Program-made: the position numbers and the translations under genes
Shown here: positions 17,640 to 25,955 of the stretch, one piece after another
How the letters are laid out: each line of letters begins with the position of its first letter
Position numbering within the stretch: position 1 is the stretch's first letter
The notes under the pieces: model-generated
Seen by the model: the letters and a program-made list of their open reading frames with translations, nothing else
Told to the model about the DNA's origin: nothing
The model's database searches: none
NCBI RefSeq assembly: GCF_003344965.1
Contig: NZ_CP031194.1
Coordinates: 7,750,001 to 7,814,000, forward strand
DNA from: Streptomyces paludis
GTDB lineage: Bacteria > Actinomycetota > Actinomycetes > Streptomycetales > Streptomycetaceae
Reading direction: 5' to 3'
Length of the DNA stretch: 64,000 nucleotides

Positions 17640-18740
17640 TCAAGCGGCTTGAGTGAGTTCTTTGATGTTCCCTGTCTTGGTGCGTTCGGTGCGTTCGGTG
17701 CGTTCGGTGCGTTCGAGGGTCTTGAAGATTGAGCGGCAGATGACGCGCTTGAGGCATCGCTGCGCGTCGCGGGAGGTCTTTCCCTCGGTGATCTTGCGGT
17801 TGACGTATGCCTTCGTGGCAGGGTCGAGGCGCATGCGGATCAGGGTGATCGTGTGCATGGCGCGGTTGAGCTGCCGGTCTCCGCTGCGGTTGAGCCGGTG
17901 TCGGTTGGTGAGCCCGGAGGAGGCGGGGATCGGCGAGACGCCGGCGAAAGACGCGAAGGCGGCTTCCGACCGGAAGCGGCCCCGGTGGGACCAGCTGACC
18001 AGGATCTGAGCTGCGGTGATCGGCCCGACACCGAGCAGTCCGAGGAGCTCGGGGGCGACCTCCCGGACCAGGGCGAGGATCTCTTTCTCAAGGTCTTTGG
18101 CCTCGGCCTGCAGGGCCTGGACGCGCAGGGCGGTGGATCGAAGGGCCCGCGCTGTCATCCGGTGCTCAAGGTCCCGTGCCGGGCGGTCCCGGAGTTGGGC
18201 GCAGTGGGTGAGCTGGGCCGGACGCTTGAGTTTCCGCAGTTCGGCCCGGAGGTCGTCAGGCGCGGAGACGATCAGGGCCTTGAGCTGGTTGATCGCCGCA
18301 GTGGAGGCAAGGACCGCGCCCTGGCGGGTGGCGAGAAGGACACGCAACGCCTCGCGCTCCCCTCGAAGTCGGGGCTGGATCAGGTGCTCGGTGGCCAGGG
18401 CCTCCTTCGCGGCCCGGACGGCATCAAGTATGTCGGTCTTGCGCCCACCCCGGTTGGCGGCCCGCTTAGGACGGCAGACCTCGACGACGTGCTCGCCGGC
18501 CTGGTCGAGGAAGGACGCGAGTCCGGCACCGTAACTGCCGATGCCTTCCAGGGCCCAGCAGCGACGGCCCGGGACATTTTCGCGGGCGAAGTCCAGCAGG
18601 CGACGGTAGCCGCGGGCATTGGCCGGGGAGTCGGTGCTGGCCAGGACAGCGCCGATCGGACTGACAGCCGCTGCCGCGAGGGTGTCCCGGTGGGTATCGA
18701 CGCCGATGACGCCGTCGACCTGTTCTGCGAGGATAGCCAC
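17640..18740 (-). CDS. IS110-family transposase
   Basis: 366 residues, normal for IS110. The N-terminal RuvC-like DEDD domain is visible: VIGVDTHRDT (first Asp), a Glu in WALEGIGSYG, and KTDILDAVRAA with the last two acidic residues. The C-terminal transposase_20 domain has LLGVGPITAAQIL and the serine-bearing region FASFAGVSPIPASSG, followed by NRSGDRQLNRAMH. These recombinases act with a guide-like bridge RNA made from the non-coding end next to the gene. The extreme C-terminus is odd: four tandem ERT tripeptides from a 9-bp DNA repeat. The gene faces away from a second IS110 gene starting 526 bases away. Confidence 0.93.
   Translation of the reverse strand: MAILAEQVDGVIGVDTHRDTLAAAAVSPIGAVLASTDSPANARGYRRLLDFARENVPGRRCWALEGIGSYGAGLASFLDQAGEHVVEVCRPKRAANRGGRKTDILDAVRAAKEALATEHLIQPRLRGEREALRVLLATRQGAVLASTAAINQLKALIVSAPDDLRAELRKLKRPAQLTHCAQLRDRPARDLEHRMTARALRSTALRVQALQAEAKDLEKEILALVREVAPELLGLLGVGPITAAQILVSWSHRGRFRSEAAFASFAGVSPIPASSGLTNRHRLNRSGDRQLNRAMHTITLIRMRLDPATKAYVNRKITEGKTSRDAQRCLKRVICRSIFKTLERTERTERTERTKTGNIKELTQAA
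17680..17715. repeat. Four tandem copies of a 9-bp unit inside a transposase gene
   Basis: The unit GTGCGTTCG is repeated four times without a mismatch. It lies in frame near the 3' end of the minus-strand IS110 gene and encodes repeated Glu-Arg-Thr. Confidence 0.9.
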
Positions 18741-19266
18741 GTGGTTGTTCTCCTTGATGGGCGGACGACTGTGGTCGGCGCCGGCCTGGATGGAGTCACC
18801 GCGTGGCGGAACTGTGATGAGTCACGCCGCAAGGCGGACAAGCTGCTGATCAAGCCAACGGGTGGGCCAGGTCGGCGCCGATGTCCGGCAGACATCTCGG
18901 GGGAACGGCAGCCCCTGACGGGACGCCAGTTATGTTTCGAGTCATGCCGGATCATCGGCGTCGAGCCTGGCAGCAACCCATCCCGGGCCGCAGAAGAACT
19001 CTCACAGTTATGTTCTTCGCGGTCCTGCAAGAGGGCCGCTGGCCTCCGGGCCCGGTATGACTGTGTCCCCTCTGTCGAACAGATGACCTGGGGGGTGGTG
19101 TCGCCGGGTCCGTGGGGTGCCGTCGGAGACGCTGATGAGAGACCCGGCCACCGCCCGGTCCGGCGCAATGCCGGGCAGTATGCGGGCGGCAGGTCTGCAT
19201 AACGTGGATGCGCGAGCGCGGTGCCATTGCCGAGGCCGGCAGGAGCAACCACCTGGGAAGGGTGCG
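18741..19266. other. Non-coding segment between two divergent IS110 genes, candidate bridge-RNA region
   Basis: 526 bases with no convincing gene. It contains the 5' flanks of both IS110 transposases, which in this family hold the element end and the bridge (seek) RNA. A 10-mer CAGTTATGTT occurs at 18927-18936 and again at 19005-19014. I cannot fix the element ends by eye, since IS110 members usually lack long inverted repeats. Confidence 0.5.
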
Positions 19267-20481
19267 ATGTTAGACACCGATGGCGTGGGCGTCTTCCTCG
19301 GGATGGACGTCGGCAAGTCCGCCCATCATGGCCACGGCCTGACTCCGGCGGGCAAGAAGATCTTCGACAAGCCGATGCCCAACAGCGAACCGAAACTGCG
19401 GGCCGTCTTCGACAAGCTCAAGGCCAAGTTCGGCACCGTGCTGGTGATCGTCGACCAGCCCGCATCGATCGGGGCTCTGCCGCTGACCGTCGCCCGGGAC
19501 GCGGGCTGCGAGGTCGCCTACCTGCCCGGACTTGCCATGCGGCGGATCGCCGATCTGTATCCGGGCGAGGCGAAAACGGATGCGAAGGACGCGGCGGTGA
19601 TCGCGGACGCGGCCCGGACGATGCCGCACATCCTGCGTTCACTGGAGCTGACCGACGAGATCACCGCCGAGCTCACGGTGCTGACCGGCTTCGACCAGGA
19701 CCTCGCCGCCGGGGCCACCCGCACCAGCAACCGGATACGCGGCCTGCTCACCCAGTTCCACCCCAGCCTCGAGCGCGTGCTCGGCCCGCGGCTGGACCAC
19801 CCCGCCGTCACCTGGCTCCTTGAGCGCCACGGATCCCCGGCCGCTTTGAGGAAAGCCGGCCGCCGCCGGCTCGTCGAGCTGATCCGGCCCAAGGCTCCGC
19901 GGATGGCACAGAGGCTGATCGATGACGTCTTCGACGCCCTCGACGAGCAGACCGTCATCGTTCCCGGCACGGGCACCCTCGACATCGTGATCCCGTCCCT
20001 GGCCGCCTCGCTCGCAGCCGTCCACGACCAACGCAAGGCACTCGAAGCCCAGATCAGCACCCTGCTGGAGGCCCACCCTCTTCACCAGGTCCTGACCTCG
20101 ATGCCGGGCGTCGGCGTCAGGACCGCCGCCGTCCTGTTGGTCACCGTCGGCGACGGCACCGGCTTTCCAAGTGCCGCCCACCTCGCCTCCTACGCAGGCC
20201 TCGCTCCCACGACGAAATCGTCAGGGACCTCGATCCACGGCGAACACGCACCACGCGGCGGAAACCGGCAGCTCAAACGCGCGATGTTCCTCTCCGCCTT
20301 CGCCTGCATGAACGCCGACCCGGCATCACGCGCCTACTACGACCGGCAAAGAGCCCGCAGCAAAACGCACACCCAGGCACTCCTGCGACTCGCCCGCCAA
20401 CGCATCAGCGTGCTGTTCGCCATGCTCCGAGACGGCACCTTCCACGAATCCAGAACCCCCACCATCACCCTCACCGCCTGA
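19267..20481 (+). CDS. IS110-family transposase (second, distinct element)
   Basis: 404 residues from ATG 19267 (GGGAAGG 7 bases upstream). Longer in-frame starts exist but the family N-terminus begins here. The DEDD domain shows FLGMDVGKSAHH, VLVIVDQPASIG (Asp in the usual Glu position) and KTDAKDAAVIADAAR. The C-terminal domain has LTSMPGVGVRTAAVLLV and HLASYAGLAPTTKSSG with the conserved serine context, then RGGNRQLKRAMFLSAFA. It is clearly divergent from the first IS110 gene, so the two are independent insertions rather than a duplication. No frameshift is seen, so it may still be active. Confidence 0.93.
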   Translation: MLDTDGVGVFLGMDVGKSAHHGHGLTPAGKKIFDKPMPNSEPKLRAVFDKLKAKFGTVLVIVDQPASIGALPLTVARDAGCEVAYLPGLAMRRIADLYPGEAKTDAKDAAVIADAARTMPHILRSLELTDEITAELTVLTGFDQDLAAGATRTSNRIRGLLTQFHPSLERVLGPRLDHPAVTWLLERHGSPAALRKAGRRRLVELIRPKAPRMAQRLIDDVFDALDEQTVIVPGTGTLDIVIPSLAASLAAVHDQRKALEAQISTLLEAHPLHQVLTSMPGVGVRTAAVLLVTVGDGTGFPSAAHLASYAGLAPTTKSSGTSIHGEHAPRGGNRQLKRAMFLSAFACMNADPASRAYYDRQRARSKTHTQALLRLARQRISVLFAMLRDGTFHESRTPTITLTA

Positions 20482-20510
20482 CCACCCCAACCACACGCAA
20501 ACCAGACGCC

Positions 20511-20530
20511 ATGTCCTTGACGAAGGACAT
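20511..20530 (+). terminator. Perfect 8-bp hairpin after IS110 gene
   Basis: ATGTCCTT and AAGGACAT flank a 4-base loop, 30 bases after the transposase stop. It is either a terminator or a structured element end. Confidence 0.5.
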
Positions 20531-20762
20531 AGAGACACCCCCCGTGACCTAATGTGATCAGCTGTTTTCGGATCGGTGAATCAGTCCCGACGCAGCAGGC
20601 GGCCCCGGACAAGTCGGGCCGTACGGACGGCCGGACTGCAGCGAGCAGCTCGTCCGGGTGACGGATCAGGGACTCGGCGCGCCAAGAGGCACGTCCAAAA
20701 TCCGCGCACCGCTACACGGAGACATGAGCTCACCGCGGTGACGGTGCTGGTCACAGGGGTGC

Positions 20763-20788
20763 AGCTTCCGGCCGGTCGGCCGGAAGCT
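20763..20788. terminator. Perfect 12-bp hairpin
   Basis: AGCTTCCGGCCG is followed after two bases by its exact complement. No gene ends close by on either strand, so its role (terminator or relic of a lost gene) is open. Confidence 0.5.
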
Positions 20789-21353
20789 ACGAAATCTGCA
20801 CGCGCGGGCCCCCTGGGAGGCGCGGGTCGTCAGGACAGTACGGAGGCTTGTGGGACGGGGGCGTGGCGGCCGTCGCTCAGCTCTCACCGAATGGCAGCAC
20901 CCCGCCGAGGTGCACGCCGACCCCGAGCTGTACACCGTGCTCACCACCGACTCGGGCCAGGACTACGGCCGCGCGACGGGCTCCAGGGCCCTTGGGGGGC
21001 GCATTGTTCCAGCGGCGGGTCGGCTAGGTGATGACTTTCGGTGAACTTCGTTACGCGGGAGCGAGGATGTGTAGGTTCAGGTCTCTGCTCAGCGTGAGCG
21101 AGTCGTCACTGCCTCCCGTCGTTCCGGCGGGCCCTTCCTCTGACGGTGAGCGCTCCCAGCGTGCCTACGGGCCATCAACTGGGTCTGTCTCAGTGCGGTA
21201 CGTCCTTGCGACTGCGCGACCGCGTCGCTGCCCCCGGTTCTGTGTGGGCGTCGGCGGTGTCGTGGGATTCCGGTCCCGAGCGTCGGCCCGCCTGGCGTGG
21301 GCCATGTCCCCGATCAGGCGGCCTCCGAGAAGCGCCGCACCACGACACCATGG

Positions 21354-23649
21354 ATGATCATGACGATTCCGCTCACCTTCGTCGCCCCCGGCGGCGACGA
21401 GGACGACCACGCCCAGGGTGCCGTCGGCAAGCTGACGACCGAACAGATCGCCTCCTTCGCTCCCGGCCTGCTCGACATGGAGCCCGCCCCGACCCCAGCC
21501 GAGCTGAAGGAACTGGCTACCGCCGCGCAGGACCACCCGTCGGTGGTCCTGCCGGCCGAGGTCCTCCGGGCGCTGTTCGCCGGGACCACCCACCCCGACG
21601 AACTGCTCGACCAGCTTGACCACCCCGAGGCCGTCGCCCAGCAGCTGAACACCCGCCCCGGCCGCAGCCGGCAGAAGCCCAAGCGCAAGGTCTCCCGGCT
21701 CGGCCGCCTCTCCCGGCTCAGCACCAACACCGGGTACGCGGCGGTCGTGCGCAGCCCGCTGCACCAAATCGCCGGGATCATGACCCTGCCGGTCAACCCC
21801 CGGTTCCTCGCCGCGATCCAGCATGCCTTCACCAAGGGCCGCACCACCGACCCCACGATCGAGGGCAGCATCCCTGGCCTGCTGGAGATCCACCTGCCAG
21901 CCAAGCAGGACCTGGTCGACCTGATCACCACCACGGTCACCCATCACCTCCTGGACTACGACTGGTCGGACTCCATCGCCCGCACCGGCGTCCAGGAGCC
22001 GCTGACGTGTATGGCCTTGCGTGTGCACTACGCCGACGGCACCAGTGAGGTCTTCGTCGTCGCCATCGACGGGCAGTCCCGGCTGACGTCCGCCTGGCGC
22101 AACGTCCTAGGCATCGGCGACAAGAAGCTGACCGACGCCACGGCGCCCTTGTACGCCGAGAAGATCGTGGGCCGCATGTTCGCCCACGACGCCGTGGCCG
22201 CGTCCCGCAAGGCCGTCAACGGGGCACTGAACGCCGCCCGCGCGAGCTCCTGGACCGCCAACGAGCTGGAAACCCTGCACTCCCGCCTCGCCCCCGTCAA
22301 CCTCGTAGTCGGCACCTACACCAGACTCGGCGAGCCCTGCGAGGCCACCACCTGGTTCACCGAGCATCTCACCCAGATCCACCTGCGCCCCCGGCACTGG
22401 AGCGGCGGAAGCGACCAGGAGAAGGCAGTCGCCGATGCCCTGATCGCCGCAGTCCACGCCGGGAAGATCACACCAACCCTCGCCAGCGCCTTGTCGGGAC
22501 GTCTGCACGGCCTGGACTTCACCCACGCCACCGGCCTGCCCCACCACCCTGCCTTCGCCCGCGCCCTGCTCTTCGAGACAGTGCTCTCCGCTGACGCTGG
22601 CGCGCTCATCCGCTCCGCCATCGCAGAGGGCCTCTCGCTCGACCCCAGCAGCAAGGACTTCCCCCGCGAAACTCCTGAAAACCACAGCGATCTTCTCCAC
22701 CCGCTACCTGCGCTCCGACGCCAAGACGGTCTTCCCGAACATGGTGCACACCTGGGACAACGGCGGCTCGATCATCCGCACGATGTGGAACCGCCTGGCC
22801 AAGGGGGCGGACGCCTTCACCCTGACCCGGCTGCGGGACGACCAGGACGACGAACCGTACAAGAGCGCCTCCAACCTCGTCGAGCAGCTGCGGCGGCGAG
22901 CCAAAGACGACGTCCCCGGCGCCCGTGACGAACTCGCCGTACTCGGCGGGGACGCCCTCACCGTCGCCGAGACCCTGGGCCGCGACCGCGGGTCCAAGGA
23001 AGATCTGGTCTCCGAGGAGCCCGTGAACGGCAAGACCCCCTACCGCTCCCGGCCGCCCGGCATCGTCGCGGCGCTCATTGAGACCCCGGCCGGCCGCTTT
23101 CTCCTCGGGGCGGCTCTCAGCAGCTGGGTCGACCAGGTCCCCGGCCACCCCGCGGACTACTCCCGTCAGTTCACTGTCCCCGAGATCACCACCACCCCAG
23201 ACGGCACCCCTGCCATCGCCACCACCCACGGAAACCCCAGGCGGGCAACCGAGTGGCACGTCTTCGAGCTCGCCTGGCCAGGCCTCCCGGCCCCACGCCG
23301 CACGGTAATCGAGGGGCGGCGCGACGCGGCGCGGCAGGCGGTGGGCAAGGGCGGCAAGAGCCAGCCGAAGGCCGCGTCCATCAAGGCCCTGCAGACCGCG
23401 GTCGGGCGGCTGGAGCAGACCATCACGTCCATCCTGACTAGCCCCAGTCAGCCGAAGTTCGCGGACGGTGCACAGCAGGAGGCACTGCAGAAGCTGCTGT
23501 TCAAGGCCAGCCTGGACATCGGCAAGATCCCCCTCGTGGTGCCCGCCAGCCGGAACCCGTACAACCTCATCCCCGAGAACAGCGAGGCCCCCGACGGGCC
23601 GACTCTCGGCAGCAGCGCCCCCTACGCCCTGCCCGAGGACGGCAGCTGA
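21354..23649 (+). pseudogene. Large unrecognised protein (~760 residues) split by one frameshift
   Basis: The first frame gives about 450 protein-like residues from ATG 21354 or 21360 (no clear ribosome site). It then loses sense after a run of five C at 22661-22665, and the next frame continues with LKTTAIFSTRYLRSDAKTVF to the stop at 23649. Removing one C restores a single polypeptide. I do not recognise the family. Notable parts: a basic linker (SRQKPKRKVSRLGRLSRL), a strand-plus-motif VVAIDGQSRLTSAWRN near residue 245 that resembles the Asp-Gly-Gln-x-Arg turn of DGQHR/ParB-like folds, and a C-terminal half with TWDNGGSIIRTMWNRLAKGA. It overlaps the next gene by one base (TGATG), so the two form a unit. 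It could be an accessory or defence gene; function not assigned. Confidence 0.65.
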
Positions 23650-24092
23650 TGAGCGCGGGATGGACCCTCGGTCCCGACCTTGCCGCGGACGTCGCCGCCA
23701 TCCCCGGCCAACGTCTGGCCACGCCGCCCGAGACCCTCCGGGCGTGCGTTTACCCGCTACGCGAGGCCAACGAAAGCTGGACCTTCCGCCACCTCCCGCC
23801 CTGGCCGACGGCGCTCTACGTTGCTCTGGACGACTGCTACCGCAGCCTCTACACCGGCAAGGTGCAGCGCGGCACGGCCGAGCGGCCCGACATGAACGCC
23901 GTTCGGGACCGCACCCGCGAGCACTACCGCGACAACCAACCCCCCGAGGCCCGCCACACCTGGCACCTCCTGTGGGTCATCCCGATCGAGCATGGTGTCC
24001 CCGGCGCCGAGCTTGAGGCGTGGGAGACCCGCCTCCGCCGCTGCACAGCATCGCCGCAGACCCGCAAGAACACGCTGCTGCGCTCGGCGTAG
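23649..24092 (+). CDS. Unrecognised 147-residue protein coupled to the upstream large gene
   Basis: 147 residues; the ATG overlaps the upstream stop (TGATG) with GAGGA 9 bases before, a sign of translational coupling. The sequence is an intact globular-looking alpha/beta protein: PPWPTALYVALDDCYRSLYTG near residues 50-70, then DRTREHYRDN and HTWHLLWVIPIEHG, with a Trp-rich C-terminal helix (LEAWETRLRRC). No signal peptide or membrane helix. I do not recognise the family. The partnership with the frameshifted gene upstream suggests the pair once worked together; this smaller gene remains intact. Confidence 0.6.
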   Translation: MSAGWTLGPDLAADVAAIPGQRLATPPETLRACVYPLREANESWTFRHLPPWPTALYVALDDCYRSLYTGKVQRGTAERPDMNAVRDRTREHYRDNQPPEARHTWHLLWVIPIEHGVPGAELEAWETRLRRCTASPQTRKNTLLRSA

Positions 24093-24242
24093 CGAGGCCA
24101 CTGGCCTGTCCGGCGATGAGCCGGGCCGGCCGACTCACCGTTGCAGGTCCTGGCCGGAACGGGGTTTGAGGCCCGTGGGCCAATTCCACCTCATCGGATC
24201 CGTGGCGATGGCGCCGACGATCCGGGCCAGTAGGCGCGGGGG

Positions 24243-24583
24243 TCAGACGTCGGTCGCCACGGCCAGGGCGCGGGTCCCGGCGGGGTCCGCCGTGGTGGTA
24301 CCGATTGACCTCGGGCCTTCGGCGGCGAGGCCGAGCCGCTTGAAGGCGGCGTTCTTTTCCTCGGTGAGTTGAGCCGGGCAGCCCAGGTGGTCCAGCGTGA
24401 TCCGGAATGCACTCCGTCCTCCTTGATGGTGAGCCGGCCTCCCCCGGGGGTGACGTAACGGCCGGGGGAGACCGCGCCATACGGGTGGAGCAGCGGCAGG
24501 CCGGTCTCCGTAGCATGCAGAACGGGTAGGCCGTCGTACTCGATGTACGGGCCGGCGGCGCCACGGTGCTCCGTCGTTGTCAT
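24243..24583 (-). pseudogene. Small hypothetical gene broken by a one-base deletion
   Basis: Starts at ATG 24583 on the minus strand with a clear protein sequence (GPYIEYDGLPVLHATETG, VSPGRYVTPGGG). Around 24405-24413 sense moves to another frame, which continues FRITLDHLGCPAQLTEEKNA and ends at TGA 24245. One missing G in GTGCA would restore a protein of about 113 residues. Family not recognised. Confidence 0.6.
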
Positions 24584-24778
24584 ACGGTCCTCATCTCTTC
24601 ACGCGGCCGATGACGGCAAGCCCGTGCTCCTGGCGCTCCTCGTCACGGTCGTCGTCGGTCCGGGGCTGTTGGGATTCTCGCGATCGACCGTACCCGGCCG
24701 GGCCGGCCCCGTTACGGTTGGAGCCGCTCACATCATGGTGCCGCGCACCGTCATCACTATCGCTTCTGGAGCTCTGAC

Positions 24779-25293
24779 GTGCCGTTAGGCGAGTACGTAC
24801 AGTATTTTCGTCCGGGTCGGGAGATCGGCGGGATGCGGACTGTCCTGGACTGCTCCACGGTCGCCACCGCGGTCCGTGAAGGTCCGGACACCATCGGGGC
24901 CATGCCTGGCTCGCTCACCTGTGCCCCTCACACACCAGATCTCTTCCGGCATGGCCTGGCGTACTCGATCATCCCGCCGGGATCAACCAGCTGTGCGGAC
25001 TGATTATCGAGTACCGCACCCCGGAGCAGATCCTCTGGTTTCACGCCGACCTGTGGCTCACCGGGCTGACCGGCCTGCCTCTTGAGGAACCGGCCCCCGA
25101 CTGGGCCGCGTTCCTGGACCAGTCACACAAGGTCCTGCGTGCCCGTCTCGACGAGCAGCACGTTGAACGTACCCACCCGTTTGCGGGTCTGGTGATGATG
25201 GACGACATGGCCCACAAGGACGCGGTCAGCGGCGACATCCGGCAGGCGACGATGTCCCTCGGCATCGCCGAGACCCTTGCTCTCAAGACCTAG
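24779..25293 (+). pseudogene. Hypothetical gene with one frameshift; stop codon at the IS630 insertion point
   Basis: GTG start at 24779 with GGAG 7 bases upstream. The first frame reads to about 24980 (YVQYFRPGREIGG, then LAYSIIPPG). The sense frame then switches by one base to NQLCGLIIEYRTPEQILWF and runs to TAG 25291-25293. One G missing from a GGG run explains the shift; the restored protein is about 171 residues. The TAG stop coincides with the TA at the left end of the IS630-family element, and the uninterrupted target would also have read TAG. Family not recognised; no membrane segment. Confidence 0.6.
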
Positions 25294-25322
25294 TGCTGTG
25301 ACCGAGAACGTTCACCGGGTTG
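25290..25322 (+). repeat. Left inverted terminal repeat of IS630-family element
   Basis: Pairs with 27151-27183 in inverted orientation, 31 of 33 bases identical; mismatches at repeat positions 16 and 20. Confidence 0.88.
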
Positions 25323-25359
25323 GGGCTGGTGCAGGCGTGATGCTTTCGTATCGGCGTCT

Positions 25360-25890
25360 CTATCCGAGAAGCAGTGCGTCGATCTCCTTGGCGAGAGCGG
25401 TGATGTCGACGGGCTGACTGGTGTCGATGGTCAGGAGGGGGCCGCCCAGCCGGAGTGGGCCTGGCGAGGTCATCCATGTGGCGACGCGCTCGGCGATCTC
25501 TTCACGGGTGAGGTCTTGATCGAGGTGTCCGGGGTGGCGGGTGCGTGTCTGGAACCGCTCGGCGACCAGGGCGGGATCGCAGTCGCAGTGGACTTCGATG
25601 ATCCGTGCGTTGAGCTGGTGGAGCCGGTCGGGGGCGGTGTCGTGGTGCCACCAGTTGTCGAGCACTGCGTGCTTGGCATGGCCGGCGAGGGTGAACAGGA
25701 TGTCGTCGCTGGCCCGGCTCAGCCGGTAGCGCCAGGCGTGATCGCCGACGCCGAGTGAGTCGTAAAGCGATTCCAGGATCGCGTCCTTGTCGATGACCGA
25801 CCAGCCCAGTGCTGCCGCGAGGTGGCGGCCCAGGGTGCTTTTTCCGCTGGCGGGCAGGCCGGAGACGACCACGAAGGCGTTATCGGTCAT
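25360..25890 (-). CDS. P-loop kinase-like protein (zeta/AAA type), passenger of the IS630 element
   Basis: 176 residues. A Walker A motif GLPASGKST lies at residues 11-19, then a conserved IDKDAILESLYDSLG segment (33-47), as in small nucleotide/sugar kinases and zeta-type toxins. A Walker B-like strand VLDNWWHHD follows near 96, and a lid-type Arg region (ERFQTRTRHPGH, about 131-142). The C-terminus is TIDTSQPVDITALAKEID, a pattern usual in this kinase group. The substrate cannot be told: nucleotide, antibiotic or cell-wall sugar are all possible. It is 65 bases downstream of the transposase on the same strand and inside the terminal repeats, so it moves with the element. No antitoxin partner gene is seen. 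Confidence 0.8.
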   Translation of the reverse strand: MTDNAFVVVSGLPASGKSTLGRHLAAALGWSVIDKDAILESLYDSLGVGDHAWRYRLSRASDDILFTLAGHAKHAVLDNWWHHDTAPDRLHQLNARIIEVHCDCDPALVAERFQTRTRHPGHLDQDLTREEIAERVATWMTSPGPLRLGGPLLTIDTSQPVDITALAKEIDALLLG

Positions 25891-25955
25891 GGCGTCAGTG
25901 TGTCGCAGCCCGGCCCCTGGTCAGCCCGCGGGGAACACCACCGCCCAAGAGCGGG

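Larger units (their letters stand above)
20482..21353. other. Long gap right of IS110, hairpins and possible gene debris
   Basis: About 870 bases without an intact gene. It contains two perfect hairpins (listed separately). A protein-like stretch (LTEWQHPAEVHADPEL, then DSGQDYGRATGSRAL) at about 20874-20996 on + has no good start or continuation and may be a gene fragment. From 21000 to 21350 I see nothing coding and no clear promoter. Confidence 0.4.

Noticed and set aside
19117..19266. Upstream start for the second IS110 transposase
   Set aside because: The extra 50 residues are low-complexity and not part of the family; ATG 19267 begins right before the conserved domain with a ribosome site.
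20576..21031. Open frame of 151 codons right of IS110
   Set aside because: Arg/Gly/Ala-rich, contains a perfect hairpin, no ribosome site and no motif.
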